A DNA stretch of 64,000 nt from Sphagnum compactum (Eukaryota > Bryophyta > Sphagnopsida > Sphagnales), in NCBI GenBank assembly GCA_965153455.1, contig OZ234499.1, positions 12,954,271 through 13,018,270 on the forward strand. The letters are read 5' to 3'. Position 1 is the first letter of the stretch. The number at the start of each line of letters is the position of its first letter. The notes below the pieces were generated by a model. The model was not told where the DNA came from. It saw nothing but the letters and a program-made list of their open reading frames with translations, and made no database searches. Of this stretch, positions 47,785-57,339 are shown in pieces. The translations under genes and the position numbers were made by a program.

Positions 47785-48728
47785 TCTATACAGTAAAGGA
47801 CGTCGTGGTCGTGAAGCTTCGGGATGAAATGAAGCTTTCCATCCAGACGTCCGTCATCCGTCCCGTCATCCATCCAAATAGAACAAATATATATTTAAAA
47901 AAGGGAAAAAACTAGAAAAAAAATAAAAACAGAAAACACTTTGACAATTAGAAACTTTTTGTAAACACTTAAACATGAAACAAAAAAGGGAAATACAGTA
48001 AAATAATCTTAAAAGAAAATTAAAAAATAGATGACAAAAAATAAGAAACAAAACAGAGAGCAAAAGAAAGAGAAAAAAAACCATACTTGAAAAAAAAAAG
48101 AGGTTTGTCTTCTTTTTCCAAACTTCAAACCTGCATCTAATCAAACAAAAAATAAAAAAGTTTTTTTAATTATTTTAATTATAAAACATATTATTAGAAA
48201 AACTAGAATTTTTTTGAAAAATAAAATAGAAAATAAATAAATAAATAAACTCATAAAAATAGAAAAAAATGAAGATAGACAAAATAAGAATAGAAAAAAA
48301 TTAAAACATGAAACAAACATAAACAAAAAAGTAAAACACAAAAACTATAAAAAAGGAATGGAAACAAATGAAACAAGGAAAGGGAAATACAGTAAAATCC
48401 TTTTAAAAGAAAAAAATTACAAAAAAGAAGAAACCAAATAAAGAGTAGAAAATAAGAAAAAATAAAACTTATAATAATGAAGAAAAACCCTACTTGAAAA
48501 AGAATGAGGTGTGTCTTCTTTCTCCAAACTTCAAACTTGCATCCAAATAAACAAAAATACAAAAGTGAAAAAGAAACACTTTATTTTTATTATACAAAAT
48601 AATAATAAAAACAGAAAACACATAAAAATAAAAAATAAAAAAGATAAAAGTTTTTAAAAAGAACTAAAACATGAACCAAACATTGTTGAAATAACACACC
48701 TGTGCATTAGGCACGGGGTTCAAACTAG
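47785..48728 (+). mobile_element. non-autonomous Helitron, right copy of an inverted pair
   Basis: The plus strand starts TCTATACAGTAAAGGACG (47785) and ends with the hairpin CCTGTGCATTAGGCACGGGG, GTTCAAA, then CTAG (48725-48728) followed by T. It is highly similar over its whole length to the reverse complement of 46424-47420. The two 5' ends face each other, and the 3' ends point outward. Confidence 0.7.
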
Positions 48729-48970
48729 TATACCTTTTAGAAGATATAAAACTCAATGAGGGCCAGTTTATAAACACTGCAATATCAGCCAATACTTCTT
48801 AGCAAATCCAAGGCAATCATACAGAACCTGCTCCAAAACTTAGAAATAATCCAGAATTGTTTGGTTAGCAGCTTCTGGAGCATCTTTGATACCCGAGTAG
48901 TATTTCACATCACCAGATATGTGCCTCCAGCAGAGAAATGAAAGTCTCGAACACAAAATCACATTTATAC

Positions 48971-49338
48971 TAGTGTTGGGTGGTTCTTTGATTTTTCAAA
49001 GAACTGCCAGTTTCAGGTGAAAAAAAATCAGAATCAAAGAACTGGCCAGTTCTGGGTATTTAAGAACTTCATCAGAATTAAAAAGACCACTGGTTCTAGG
49101 TATTTCAAACCCTTCAAAGAACCACCAGTTTTCATGAAAGAACAGTCGATTCTTTCTCAGTTCTTTGACTTAAAAAAACAATTCCAATTTGGAGCCGCAA
49201 GGGCAGGTATCAAGATTTGTGTTTTGCGAAGTTGATTCAGGGGCAAGTGTTTTCACAAATTGAACTCCACTGACTATATATATGCATATATAATCGGTCA
49301 AAGAACTGGCAGTGGATTCGAAGAACCACCCAACACTG
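48971..49338. mobile_element. hAT-type MITE (368 bp)
   Basis: Terminal inverted repeats begin TAGTGTTGGGTGGTTCTT on the left and CAGTGTTGGGTGGTTCTT (inverted) on the right, the CAGTGTTG form typical of hAT. The flanks ATTTATAC and ATCTATAA agree at six of eight positions, as an aged 8-bp target-site duplication. The interior repeats CAAAGAACTGGCCAGTTCTG-like units. Non-coding. Confidence 0.7.
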
Positions 49339-49349
49339 ATCTATAATCC

Positions 49350-49448
49350 ATACTGCATAAACCACAGTTTCTGCCGGTATGGCAATGCAACAAAATCACA
49401 TCTTATACTGCATCAACCCACAGTTTCTGTGGGTATGGCAATGCAACT
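49350..49448. repeat. 55-bp tandem duplication
   Basis: ATACTGCAT followed by CCACAGTTTCTG and GGTATGGCAATGCAAC occurs at 49350 and 49405. Confidence 0.85.
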
Positions 49449-49850
49449 AAGGTCTGCAAATAATATGCAGCATTGAAATCTTCAACACCAAGGCTCCTCT
49501 GTTTGTGCACCAGTTTTCTAGCCTGTTCCACTGACCATCTTCAACAAACAATGCAACAGCTGCTGCTGCTCTAGGGCCATTGTTGACCAAGACCTTCCTT
49601 GGTGTTTGAGAAAAGTACACTGAAAGTTGTGAGCCCCCTATGTTGTTGTTCAACAAATCTCAACTTTCAAAGGTACTTTGTCCTTTGCAATTCCCACTAT
49701 GGAAGCATCCTTAAAAATTAAACATTGCTCATGTAATGACCAGTTTTGTATACCAGTTGCTCCAGTTTCAACCAGATATGTGACCAGAGCCAGCCATTCA
49801 GGATCTGGCCTTTTGTTGGGGCTTTACCAAGAGACTTCCCATCAGTGTAA
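49447..49850 (-). pseudogene. unrecognised decayed coding region
   Basis: On the minus strand one frame (about 49830-49650) reads PDPEWLALVTYLVETGATG and continues to VPLKVEIC before a stop. The adjacent frame (49656-49447) then reads SQLSVYFSQTPRKVLVNNG, GPRAAAAVALFVEDGQWNRL and NWCTNRGALV. The composition is protein-like and the two readings abut, as expected for one frame broken by a small indel. I do not recognise the family. Confidence 0.3.
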
Positions 49851-49854
49851 GATT

Positions 49855-49994
49855 CACTAAAAGAAAAACCTCATTTTTCGACTTGTCTTAAGTGACTAAA
49901 AGTGTCTTTTGCAACTATTTTTAATAAAAAATAGTCGCAAAAGACACTTTTAGTCACTTAAGACAAGTCAAAAAATGGGGTTTTTCTACTAGTG
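49855..49994. mobile_element. 140-bp foldback CACTA-type MITE
   Basis: The whole element is a near-perfect hairpin: arms of about 69 bp (CTTGTCTTAAGTGACTAAAA inside the left arm, its complement in the right) around a short loop. It starts CACTA and ends TAGTG, and both flanks are ATT, a perfect 3-bp target-site duplication. The arm contains TAGTCGCAAAAGAC, related to the subterminal motif of the large CACTA element at 50755. Confidence 0.9.
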
Positions 49995-50754
49995 ATTCTG
50001 GGGTACAATTTTTAACTTGAACTTGCAGCCAATGTGTGGGTGATACCTGGACATCTAGCTGACCACATACAAATTCTATTATTTTGAATTTTGGTAATGT
50101 TAAAGTTATATAACTTTGGAAAATTAGGTAAAGGAAAAATACATTTACCCTATTCACATGGGCTTGATCTGAACTAGCACCAACATTGGTATCACCCTAG
50201 AATGAATGGATGACCTAAGGATGGGGTTCTTCTCCTATGATTAGGTATTGCCATCTTGTCAACTTCTGCAAGGCCATTTTCTTCTAACTTTGACCCTCCT
50301 TGCATAACATCTACAAGATTATGAACAATGGACATAAAAGTTAGACAAATTTAAATACATGTATACAAACTAAATGGACAACAATATCAAAGTTAGATTT
50401 TGGATCCATGATGCATGTAACCAAATGGACAATCTCAATGTTAGACATTTTTAAATACATGTATGCAAATTGGATGGAAAATAAATAAGGTAGGGTTAGG
50501 AGTTATTTCAGCTAAATTCACATTTGACAAGCTTGAAACAACATTTTTTTTTGCTTTTTGGCACATCTTCATCTTGTGTTGAAGCCTTGCGTTTTTGGAA
50601 CACATACCTAGTAAGAAGTGGAATTTCCACCACTTTAGAAACATGGTCAACAAAAATTTCTTGGGTGGGGTTATCATTGGAGTCTTCCAGAACTTGTGTG
50701 GGTTCAATATTTATACTTTTACATAAACATCAAGCATTGAGTCAGACCCTCTAC
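49995..50754. other. DNA between two CACTA-type elements
   Basis: No recognised gene. A 9-nt motif ACATGTATAC/GCAAA-like tract recurs near 50355 and 50457, suggesting an old duplication. Confidence 0.4.
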
Positions 50755-53241
50755 CACTAGTAGAAAATGGCCATTTTGTAACTGGTCCCCACAACTAATT
50801 TTTAGTTGCAAGTAACGTTTGCAACTAAAATCTTAATAATCACATTGGACAAGTCGCATTGACACTAGTCGCAAATGATAACAAATTTTGGATGAAAGAA
50901 AAAATCAATGAAATACACCTTCATCCTTTGACTGGTCATATATGTATTGTCACTTGCAACTAGGATGCGACTTTTTTGATGAACAATGGGAAGAAGTTAT
51001 GTGTTGGCACGTGTCCCAACTCTTAATAATTAATTTTTTTTATTATTTTGAAATAATCTAAGACGTTTAATTTTTATGTTTGGATAGTTTAAATTGTAAC
51101 ACGTGGTGCAATAGAAATTTGCCACATGGCATATTAATTGAATTTGTTCAAATTCAATTTAAATCAATATTTAGGTATGTATGTTGAATTAGGTACCTAC
51201 TTACCTATATACTCACTTACCCATCTAGGCTAAACACCTATCTAGATAGGACCTATTTACCTACTTAGGCCAAATACCTACTTAAGTAGGTATGTAGGTA
51301 GAAAAGTAGGTAGGTAAGTTAGGGAAGTAGGTAATTAGGTGTAAGCACATGAATATTTTTATTTTATTTTGGGTTAAGTCGTTTTTATTGGCTCATCCCA
51401 TATGCTCATGTTTTTAAATATGAAAATGTAACACAATACATTTTGTTTATATACTTTTCAAGTTCATCTTGAAAAGTATATCATTAAGTAGGTAAATGAC
51501 ATTAACTAACTAACTAATTAGCTAACTAATCAAATAATTAACTAATATAATTATTAATTATTTAATGAATAAAATATAGACAAATAAATAAATTAATTAA
51601 CAATTAAAATAGAAACTAACTAACTCACTTTACAAATTATCCAACTAACTAATTATTTATAATAATAATCATCAATATATTATGATTATTGAATTAACTA
51701 TATTATTAAATATTACTTAATTTAATAGCTATATAAACAAAAATAATAATTAATTTTAATTATAAATTAACTATAATGATCTATCAACCAATTTAATTAA
51801 CTAATAATTGGTTAATATTTAAATAATTAGCTAATTATTAATAATCAATTCATTACTATTTTGTGACCAAATAAATTAATATAATAACTGAAATATTAAG
51901 TAATTATTGATTATTCACTATCAATTATAAATATTGAGTCTTAGTTTTTTTAATATAATAATATAATTAAAATATAGCCTAGGCTAACTATTTTATTATA
52001 ATTATACCTAGTATTATTCTCATTTGTATAGTTAATAATAAATATAAATGTAAATATTTAATAGTTACAATAACATTAGTTCAATTATTATTGTAGTTAG
52101 TTGGTAGCCAAGGTTAACTATTCATATTATTATTTCATTCATTATAGCTATTTATGAACTATTACAATAAATATATTATTTTTAAGTAAATATATTTTTC
52201 CTTCGAAAATAATTTCTGCATTTGTATAATAATTTATTAGATTTCCATTCTAACTACTACAATAATTAATAAAAATTAGCTAGAAAGTAGGAATATAAAA
52301 ACTTAAAACTATATATTAATATTTCCCGGTAATTATTATAATATACTAATACTTCCTAATTGATTACTTATAATAATAATAATAATAATAATAATAATGT
52401 AATTTGTAGTTAGCCTAGGTTAGCTATTTTATTATTATTACTACTATATATTATTATGTCACTTGTAAGAGCTATTATGATTTATTATAATTATTGTTTT
52501 TAATAAATTAAAAATAATTATTAATAAATTAATTAATCATTTAAAAATAATTTAATACTAATAGAATAATATGTTAGATTTTTATTAATTATTTCAGTAA
52601 TTATATAATTATTTTTCTTATCAATCTAATATCATTATCGTCATTATTATGATCATTATGTGATAAAATATTAAAATTTTAAATTTGAGTCAAAGATAAT
52701 ATTGAAATTTAATTTTTGATTACATCTAATTAATGTTAATATATTATATATATTATTATTATTTTGTAATAATTGTAAGAAGTATAATAAGATGGTTTGG
52801 ATAAACTTGGAATATGGGCATAATATATTTAGTAAATATTTTACATAAAAAATTAATATACACTAATTAATGTAACCATAAATATATTGAAGCCATTTAA
52901 ACTAATAATAATAATACTTGAATACACATGTAATATGGTTTTTCATATACATTTACAAATCTTAATACACCTAACTATATTCCTTATAATTCACAAAATA
53001 CACCTTTGTATACTCATAAGGTTGTGACTAAATTGGTCACATTTGCAATTAATGGGACATATATTGTTCTTCTTGGATGAAAACCAAACTAAATGTTGTT
53101 CACATGGAAGAATGAACACCAAAATAGTCGTAAACTAATTGCAATGTAGTCACAAATATGACCAACACAAGAAATAATTGCAAAAATGTCCAAATGTAGT
53201 CGCAAATAGAATGGTTACATTTTGGTCAATTTCTATTAGTG
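50755..53241. mobile_element. non-autonomous CACTA transposon (about 2.5 kb)
   Basis: The left end CACTAGTAGAAAATGGCC and the inverted right end CACTAATAGAAATTGACC match at about 22 of the first 28 positions. The flanking triplet is TAC on both sides (50752-50754 and 53242-53244). Subterminal regions repeat AGTTGCAA, AGTCGCAAAT and AGTCACAAAT in both orientations. The interior (about 51480-52960) is extremely AT-rich and non-coding, so no transposase remains. Near 51190-51340 there is a cluster of inverted TACCTACTTA/TAAGTAGGTA motifs. Confidence 0.85.
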
Positions 53242-53244
53242 TAC

Positions 53245-53859
53245 AAAATTTAGATGATAACTACGAATTGAGACATGGAACATTTATATGTATCAATATT
53301 TGTGAATGATCATACCTATGTTCCCCATTCTTTACATATCAAGGTTTTGAACATGTTCAAATTCCTTTTTCTTTACATTGTGAATCACCTCCATTTGAAA
53401 CTTGTCTAATAAGTTCTATAACTTTGTAGGAAGTTGTTTATCTTTAGATTCTAGTATGTCCTTGATCTCCAAGTTTTGTTTAAATGGTGATTCAGCCTCA
53501 TTACATACAATCTTCATCATAATTGGACTTTGGGGTGGTGTCAACTGAACACATCAATTATTTGATCCCAAGTTAAATGGACTGTTATTTGTCCACTGTA
53601 CACTATCCCTTTTCATCAAAGGGTTTTAAAAACATGTTGAACCCAACCCTGTTTGTTGTAATGGAGAGATGGTAATTGGAGATCACAAATAGGTGCATTA
53701 GTAAACAAATGTGACAAACAGATGCATCGATAATTAGACTATTTCTTTTTAAATGAATCAATTTTTTTCATGATCATATACATGGTCAAATGTGCTTACC
53801 ATTTTCCATTAAACAAATGTTTCACATGTATCCAAAGCCTTTACATAATAGTTATTCAT
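53245..53859. other. intergenic DNA, nothing recognised
   Basis: No gene, repeat array or element end is visible between the CACTA element and the 70-bp array. Confidence 0.5.
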
Positions 53860-53988
53860 CAACCAAGTCCTTTAAACCTATTTGGAAAACTACTATGATG
53901 TAACCAAAAGCACAATAGGTCCTACTTTTCTAGCATCTAAATCCTTGGAGAACCATTTTGATGGGACCAAAAGTAGTATTTACTACTA

Positions 53989-54787
53989 CTAGTGTGAACC
54001 CGGTGCATAATGCACCCGTCGGTCCTTCCCCGCCCATGCTGGCCCCCCCCGCCCGGTCCTTCCTCGCCCGTGCCCCCCCTCGCCCGGTCCTTCCCCGCCC
54101 GTGCCCCCCCACCGGCCCGGTCCTTCCCCGCCCGTCTCGCCCCCCCCCTGCTGGCCCCATCCCCTTAATCGGGACAGACAGTAGCTAAAAGAAAAAAAGC
54201 TTCCCCAAAATCCGTCCCGTCATCAAGCCGGACGGACATTTCATCCATCCCTTTAATTGGAACGGACAGTAGCTAAAAGAAAAAAAAGTAGTCTTGGTCA
54301 ATACAAAAAATAAAATAAAAATTGATTCTGGGCTGTCCAAGGCCTAAATATTTTTTTTCTGGTCTTCCCCTAAATCCGTCTCGTCATCAAGCCGGACGGA
54401 CATTTCATCCATCCCCTTAATCGGGACAGACAGTAGTTAAAAGAAAAAAAAGGTAGTCTTGGTCAAATCAAAGAAAAAAAAATAAAAATTCTGGGTTGTC
54501 CAAGGCCTAAATATTTTTTTTCTGGTCTACCAAATCTTTTGCCTCAAAAAATCAGACTGCCCCTATTTCTTTTTTCTCTGGAGTCAGTTACATCTGGGGA
54601 AGCTCCACAGGGAACGGGCAGTGATTGGAATTTTCCAGGCACTGCCCAATTTTTGTCCACACAGACTAATTTCAGAAGAGAATATGGTTGCCTAAAGTTG
54701 TTGGAAAATGGATCGGTTCCAGCGTAATGTTAAAACGCCGTAATGTCTTGTGACACACAGACACCACTGTAGCTTTTATATATAAGA
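53989..54787 (-). mobile_element. complete non-autonomous Helitron (799 bp)
   Basis: The minus strand starts TCTTATATATAAAAGCTACA (54787, preceded by host A). It ends with the hairpin CGGGTGCATTATGCACCGGG, TTCACA and CTAG (53992-53989), followed by host T. These are the textbook Helitron ends and A/T target. The interior has two copies of a 164-bp unit (GTCATCAAGCCGGACGGACA near 54218 and 54382) and a GC-rich minisatellite. No coding capacity. It shares the 3' hairpin type and the GGACGG-rich segment with the pair at 46424-48728. Confidence 0.9.
54021..54150. repeat. GC-rich minisatellite of about 33 bp inside the Helitron
   Basis: GGTCCTTCC followed by CCGCCC starts at 54021, 54055, 54086 and 54119. 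It is by far the most GC-rich segment of the window. The 76-codon Pro-rich and Gly/Arg-rich open frames on the two strands are by-products. Confidence 0.9.
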
Positions 54788-55135
54788 TTCTAGCAACCAA
54801 GTGCTTGTAATGTTAGGAGAACTACTTTGTTTTAACCAAAAGTAATACATATTGTTTTTCCAACAACCAAGTCCTTATCATATCAAGAGAACCATTTTGT
54901 TGTAACCAAAAGTAGTGCATATTGTTTATCCGGCAAACAAATCCTTGTAATGTTAGGAAAACCATTTTGTTATAACCAAAAGTAGTACATATTTTTTTTC
55001 CAACAAACAAGTCTTTGTGACCTAGGAGAACCACGATAACAAAACCAAAAGTATTGTTTATTACTTCTCCAGATCAACCAAGTCCAAGAAACATAAGGAA
55101 AAACATTATTTATTATTTCTGGACATCAACCAAAT

Positions 55136-56585
55136 GCTTGTACCTAAACCACAACCATTTTGTAATAAAATTCCATCATCACATTGCTTATGTATAATTA
55201 GCTACTGTAACCACTACTAACTACTGTACATTTTACATTCTAGTAGTTGAAATAATTCTCAACACATTGACAAGTCAAAGAAGCTTTTAATATAGTTCAA
55301 TGAGTAGATCCTTGTGATAATGAATAAATGCTTAACTTAATAAAACATGATAACAAATGCATGACATCTAGAAGACTTAGTTGTTTATGAAATAAAACAA
55401 AAGTCTAGGGTCTAATGTTGTACATGAAGGACCTTCTATTGAGGCTATTTCCAGAAAAGACACCTTCATCTCCCATGTAAACTATCAAGGCCCATATTAA
55501 CTGCTAACTTCTTCATGACATCATCTTCTTCATGGAAACCCCAACTTCGCATCTAATTTGGGTGAAAAGATTGTTTGCGTATGGAACACTTGTTGTTAAT
55601 TACCTCACAAGCTCCCCCAAATAGAATGGATGATACATGTGTTTGCAAGAAGTGAGAGCAACGTCATGACAATGGAAACTTCACAAGCAAAACTTGCAAG
55701 GCTTCATAATTAAATAGGTTGGGTTATAAAAATTGTCATGGCCACTAAGATGAATTCTGGGTTTTGGCCAAAAGGAACTATTGCTCATCTTCTTCATGTT
55801 TTCAAGTTGCTTTTAAACGACTTTTTCTTCATCTTTTAATGCTAAAACTTATTGTTTCATTTCAGCTATGGCATCATTTAGCTCAAGGAATCCAACTTAA
55901 TGTCTGCAAGCAATACCTACCCTAGGACAACTCATTTTATTTTCTCCTCTAGCATGCTCCTTTTGATTTTTAGTTGTTTTTGTAGAGCATCATGTTCCAT
56001 CTACAAATACCATATTTTAGAAAAGGTTTTATTAAAAAAAGTTTCATATTCAAGTTTTGCGTTTGCAATTGTTACAAATGCACCCGCCATCTTCAAATTT
56101 TCCACTTGCATTATTCATGTAAATGACAATTATAAACTGAAGCTCTTACATGTTAATGTTTCAAAGTAAAAAAGATTAAAAATCAAAGCAAACAAGCCTA
56201 GAATATTCACATGTACCTTTTGTCCAAACATTTGAATCTCACACATTAGCTTCTTTAGCTAACATTCACTTCGAAAAATAACATTCTGCAAATGTATTGC
56301 ACTTGCCCTTCAATCTTCCATGAAAAATTTCAACCTTAAAAGTTTTTCCAGAAAATTTACTTATTTTTACCTCTTGATTTGTAGTCTTGGTTTTGCATTG
56401 CTTAAAGAGGTTTTGGATAAGAAGATATATATTTTAGATATTCTTGCAACATATGTGGCCAAAACACCATATGGACATATTGTTACATTGTTCTCCAAAA
56501 CATCAGTCGTAGTGGGTTGTTCATACTTGTAAAACTTACGCTCAAATTTATTGGATCCCTCTCCTCCAGCCCTCCTAGACAAATT
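55136..56585. other. intergenic DNA
   Basis: No gene recognised. Small ORFs at 55900-56169 and 56320-56532 have no family resemblance. Confidence 0.5.
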
Positions 56586-56589
56586 TGCA

Positions 56590-57330
56590 AATCCACTTTT
56601 CATTAACTTTGCTTTTTCTTTCTAAGCTTTTTCCTAGTTGTCAAAGGGGCTACCTTTGCCCAATTCACTTTCTCACCCTTCTCTTATGCAATGTACCTTT
56701 TCATAAACCAAATCATGAACTCATTGTTCGTCATTTAGTCTGTACCATATACCTACCAATAGAGCTTCAATAGCTCCTTAAATTTTGGGTGAAGATCATG
56801 CAAGTTTGTGGTTTTGAAGCCTTTAGACGATGGCCCAAAAATTTATGCTATGTCTAAATCAAACACAATGTTTGTAGGAAAGTTCGCTTTAAGGTTGAAT
56901 CCTTTGACATTTAGCTTCCTAACAATCCTCAAATAGTCTTCAATTTGATCTTTGTAGGCAACATGGTCCCAAGGAGGAAATTCAAAAGTTCACTTCCCTC
57001 TTTGTTTTGCTTTCCATCTTTCCCATCATGTGTTGCGTGTACCTTCTTTGCAACAAGTTGACAACATCTTGAAATCAAAACTCTTTCAATTTTCTATAAT
57101 CACACTTCCAATTCCAAATCAAACTCTCGACATGTAAAGAATTCAATGGATAGGAAGATGCAAAGTCTTTGCAATAGGGATCCAAAATCCACATGTACCC
57201 AAGCTTGTGATGGTGTTTCAAAGCGAGAGGTTCAAAATTCCCATGCTTGTGTCATCCACATGCGTACACTAACTTTGCATCCACTATCCATTGAATTTTG
57301 GAACATTCAACCCATATCATAGATCCTTTT
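56590..57330 (-). pseudogene. decayed coding region of unknown family
   Basis: One minus-strand reading stays protein-like for about 240 codons, broken by only a few stops and shifts: MIWVECSKIQWIVDAKLVYA, HHHKLGYMWILDPYCKDFAS, then FPPWDHVAYKDQIEDYLRIV, NVKGFNLKANFPTNIVFDLD, NEFMIWFMKRYIA and GEKVNWAKVAPL. The regular composition and the Trp/Tyr content differ from the random AT-rich frames around it. I do not recognise it; a transposon accessory protein or an old retrogene are both possible. Nothing about function can be claimed. Confidence 0.4.
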
Positions 57331-57339
57331 TCAAAATTC

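Larger units (their letters stand above)
53860..55135. repeat. about 70-bp tandem array interrupted by a Helitron
   Basis: Units marked by CAACCAAGTCCTT and GTAACCAAAAGTAGT lie at about 53862 and 53936 left of the Helitron, and at about 54796, 54866, 54936 and 55006 right of it, with weaker copies beyond. Removing 53989-54787 restores the spacing: 26 nt from AAAAGTAGTA to CAACCAAG, identical to an uninterrupted unit. Confidence 0.85.

Noticed and set aside
46591-48562. Phe/Leu-rich open frames of up to 141 codons
   Set aside because: They come from T-rich Helitron DNA and appear as mirror images in both arms.
53930-54188. Pro-rich and Gly/Arg-rich 76-codon frames on opposite strands
   Set aside because: Both are products of the GC-rich minisatellite inside the Helitron.
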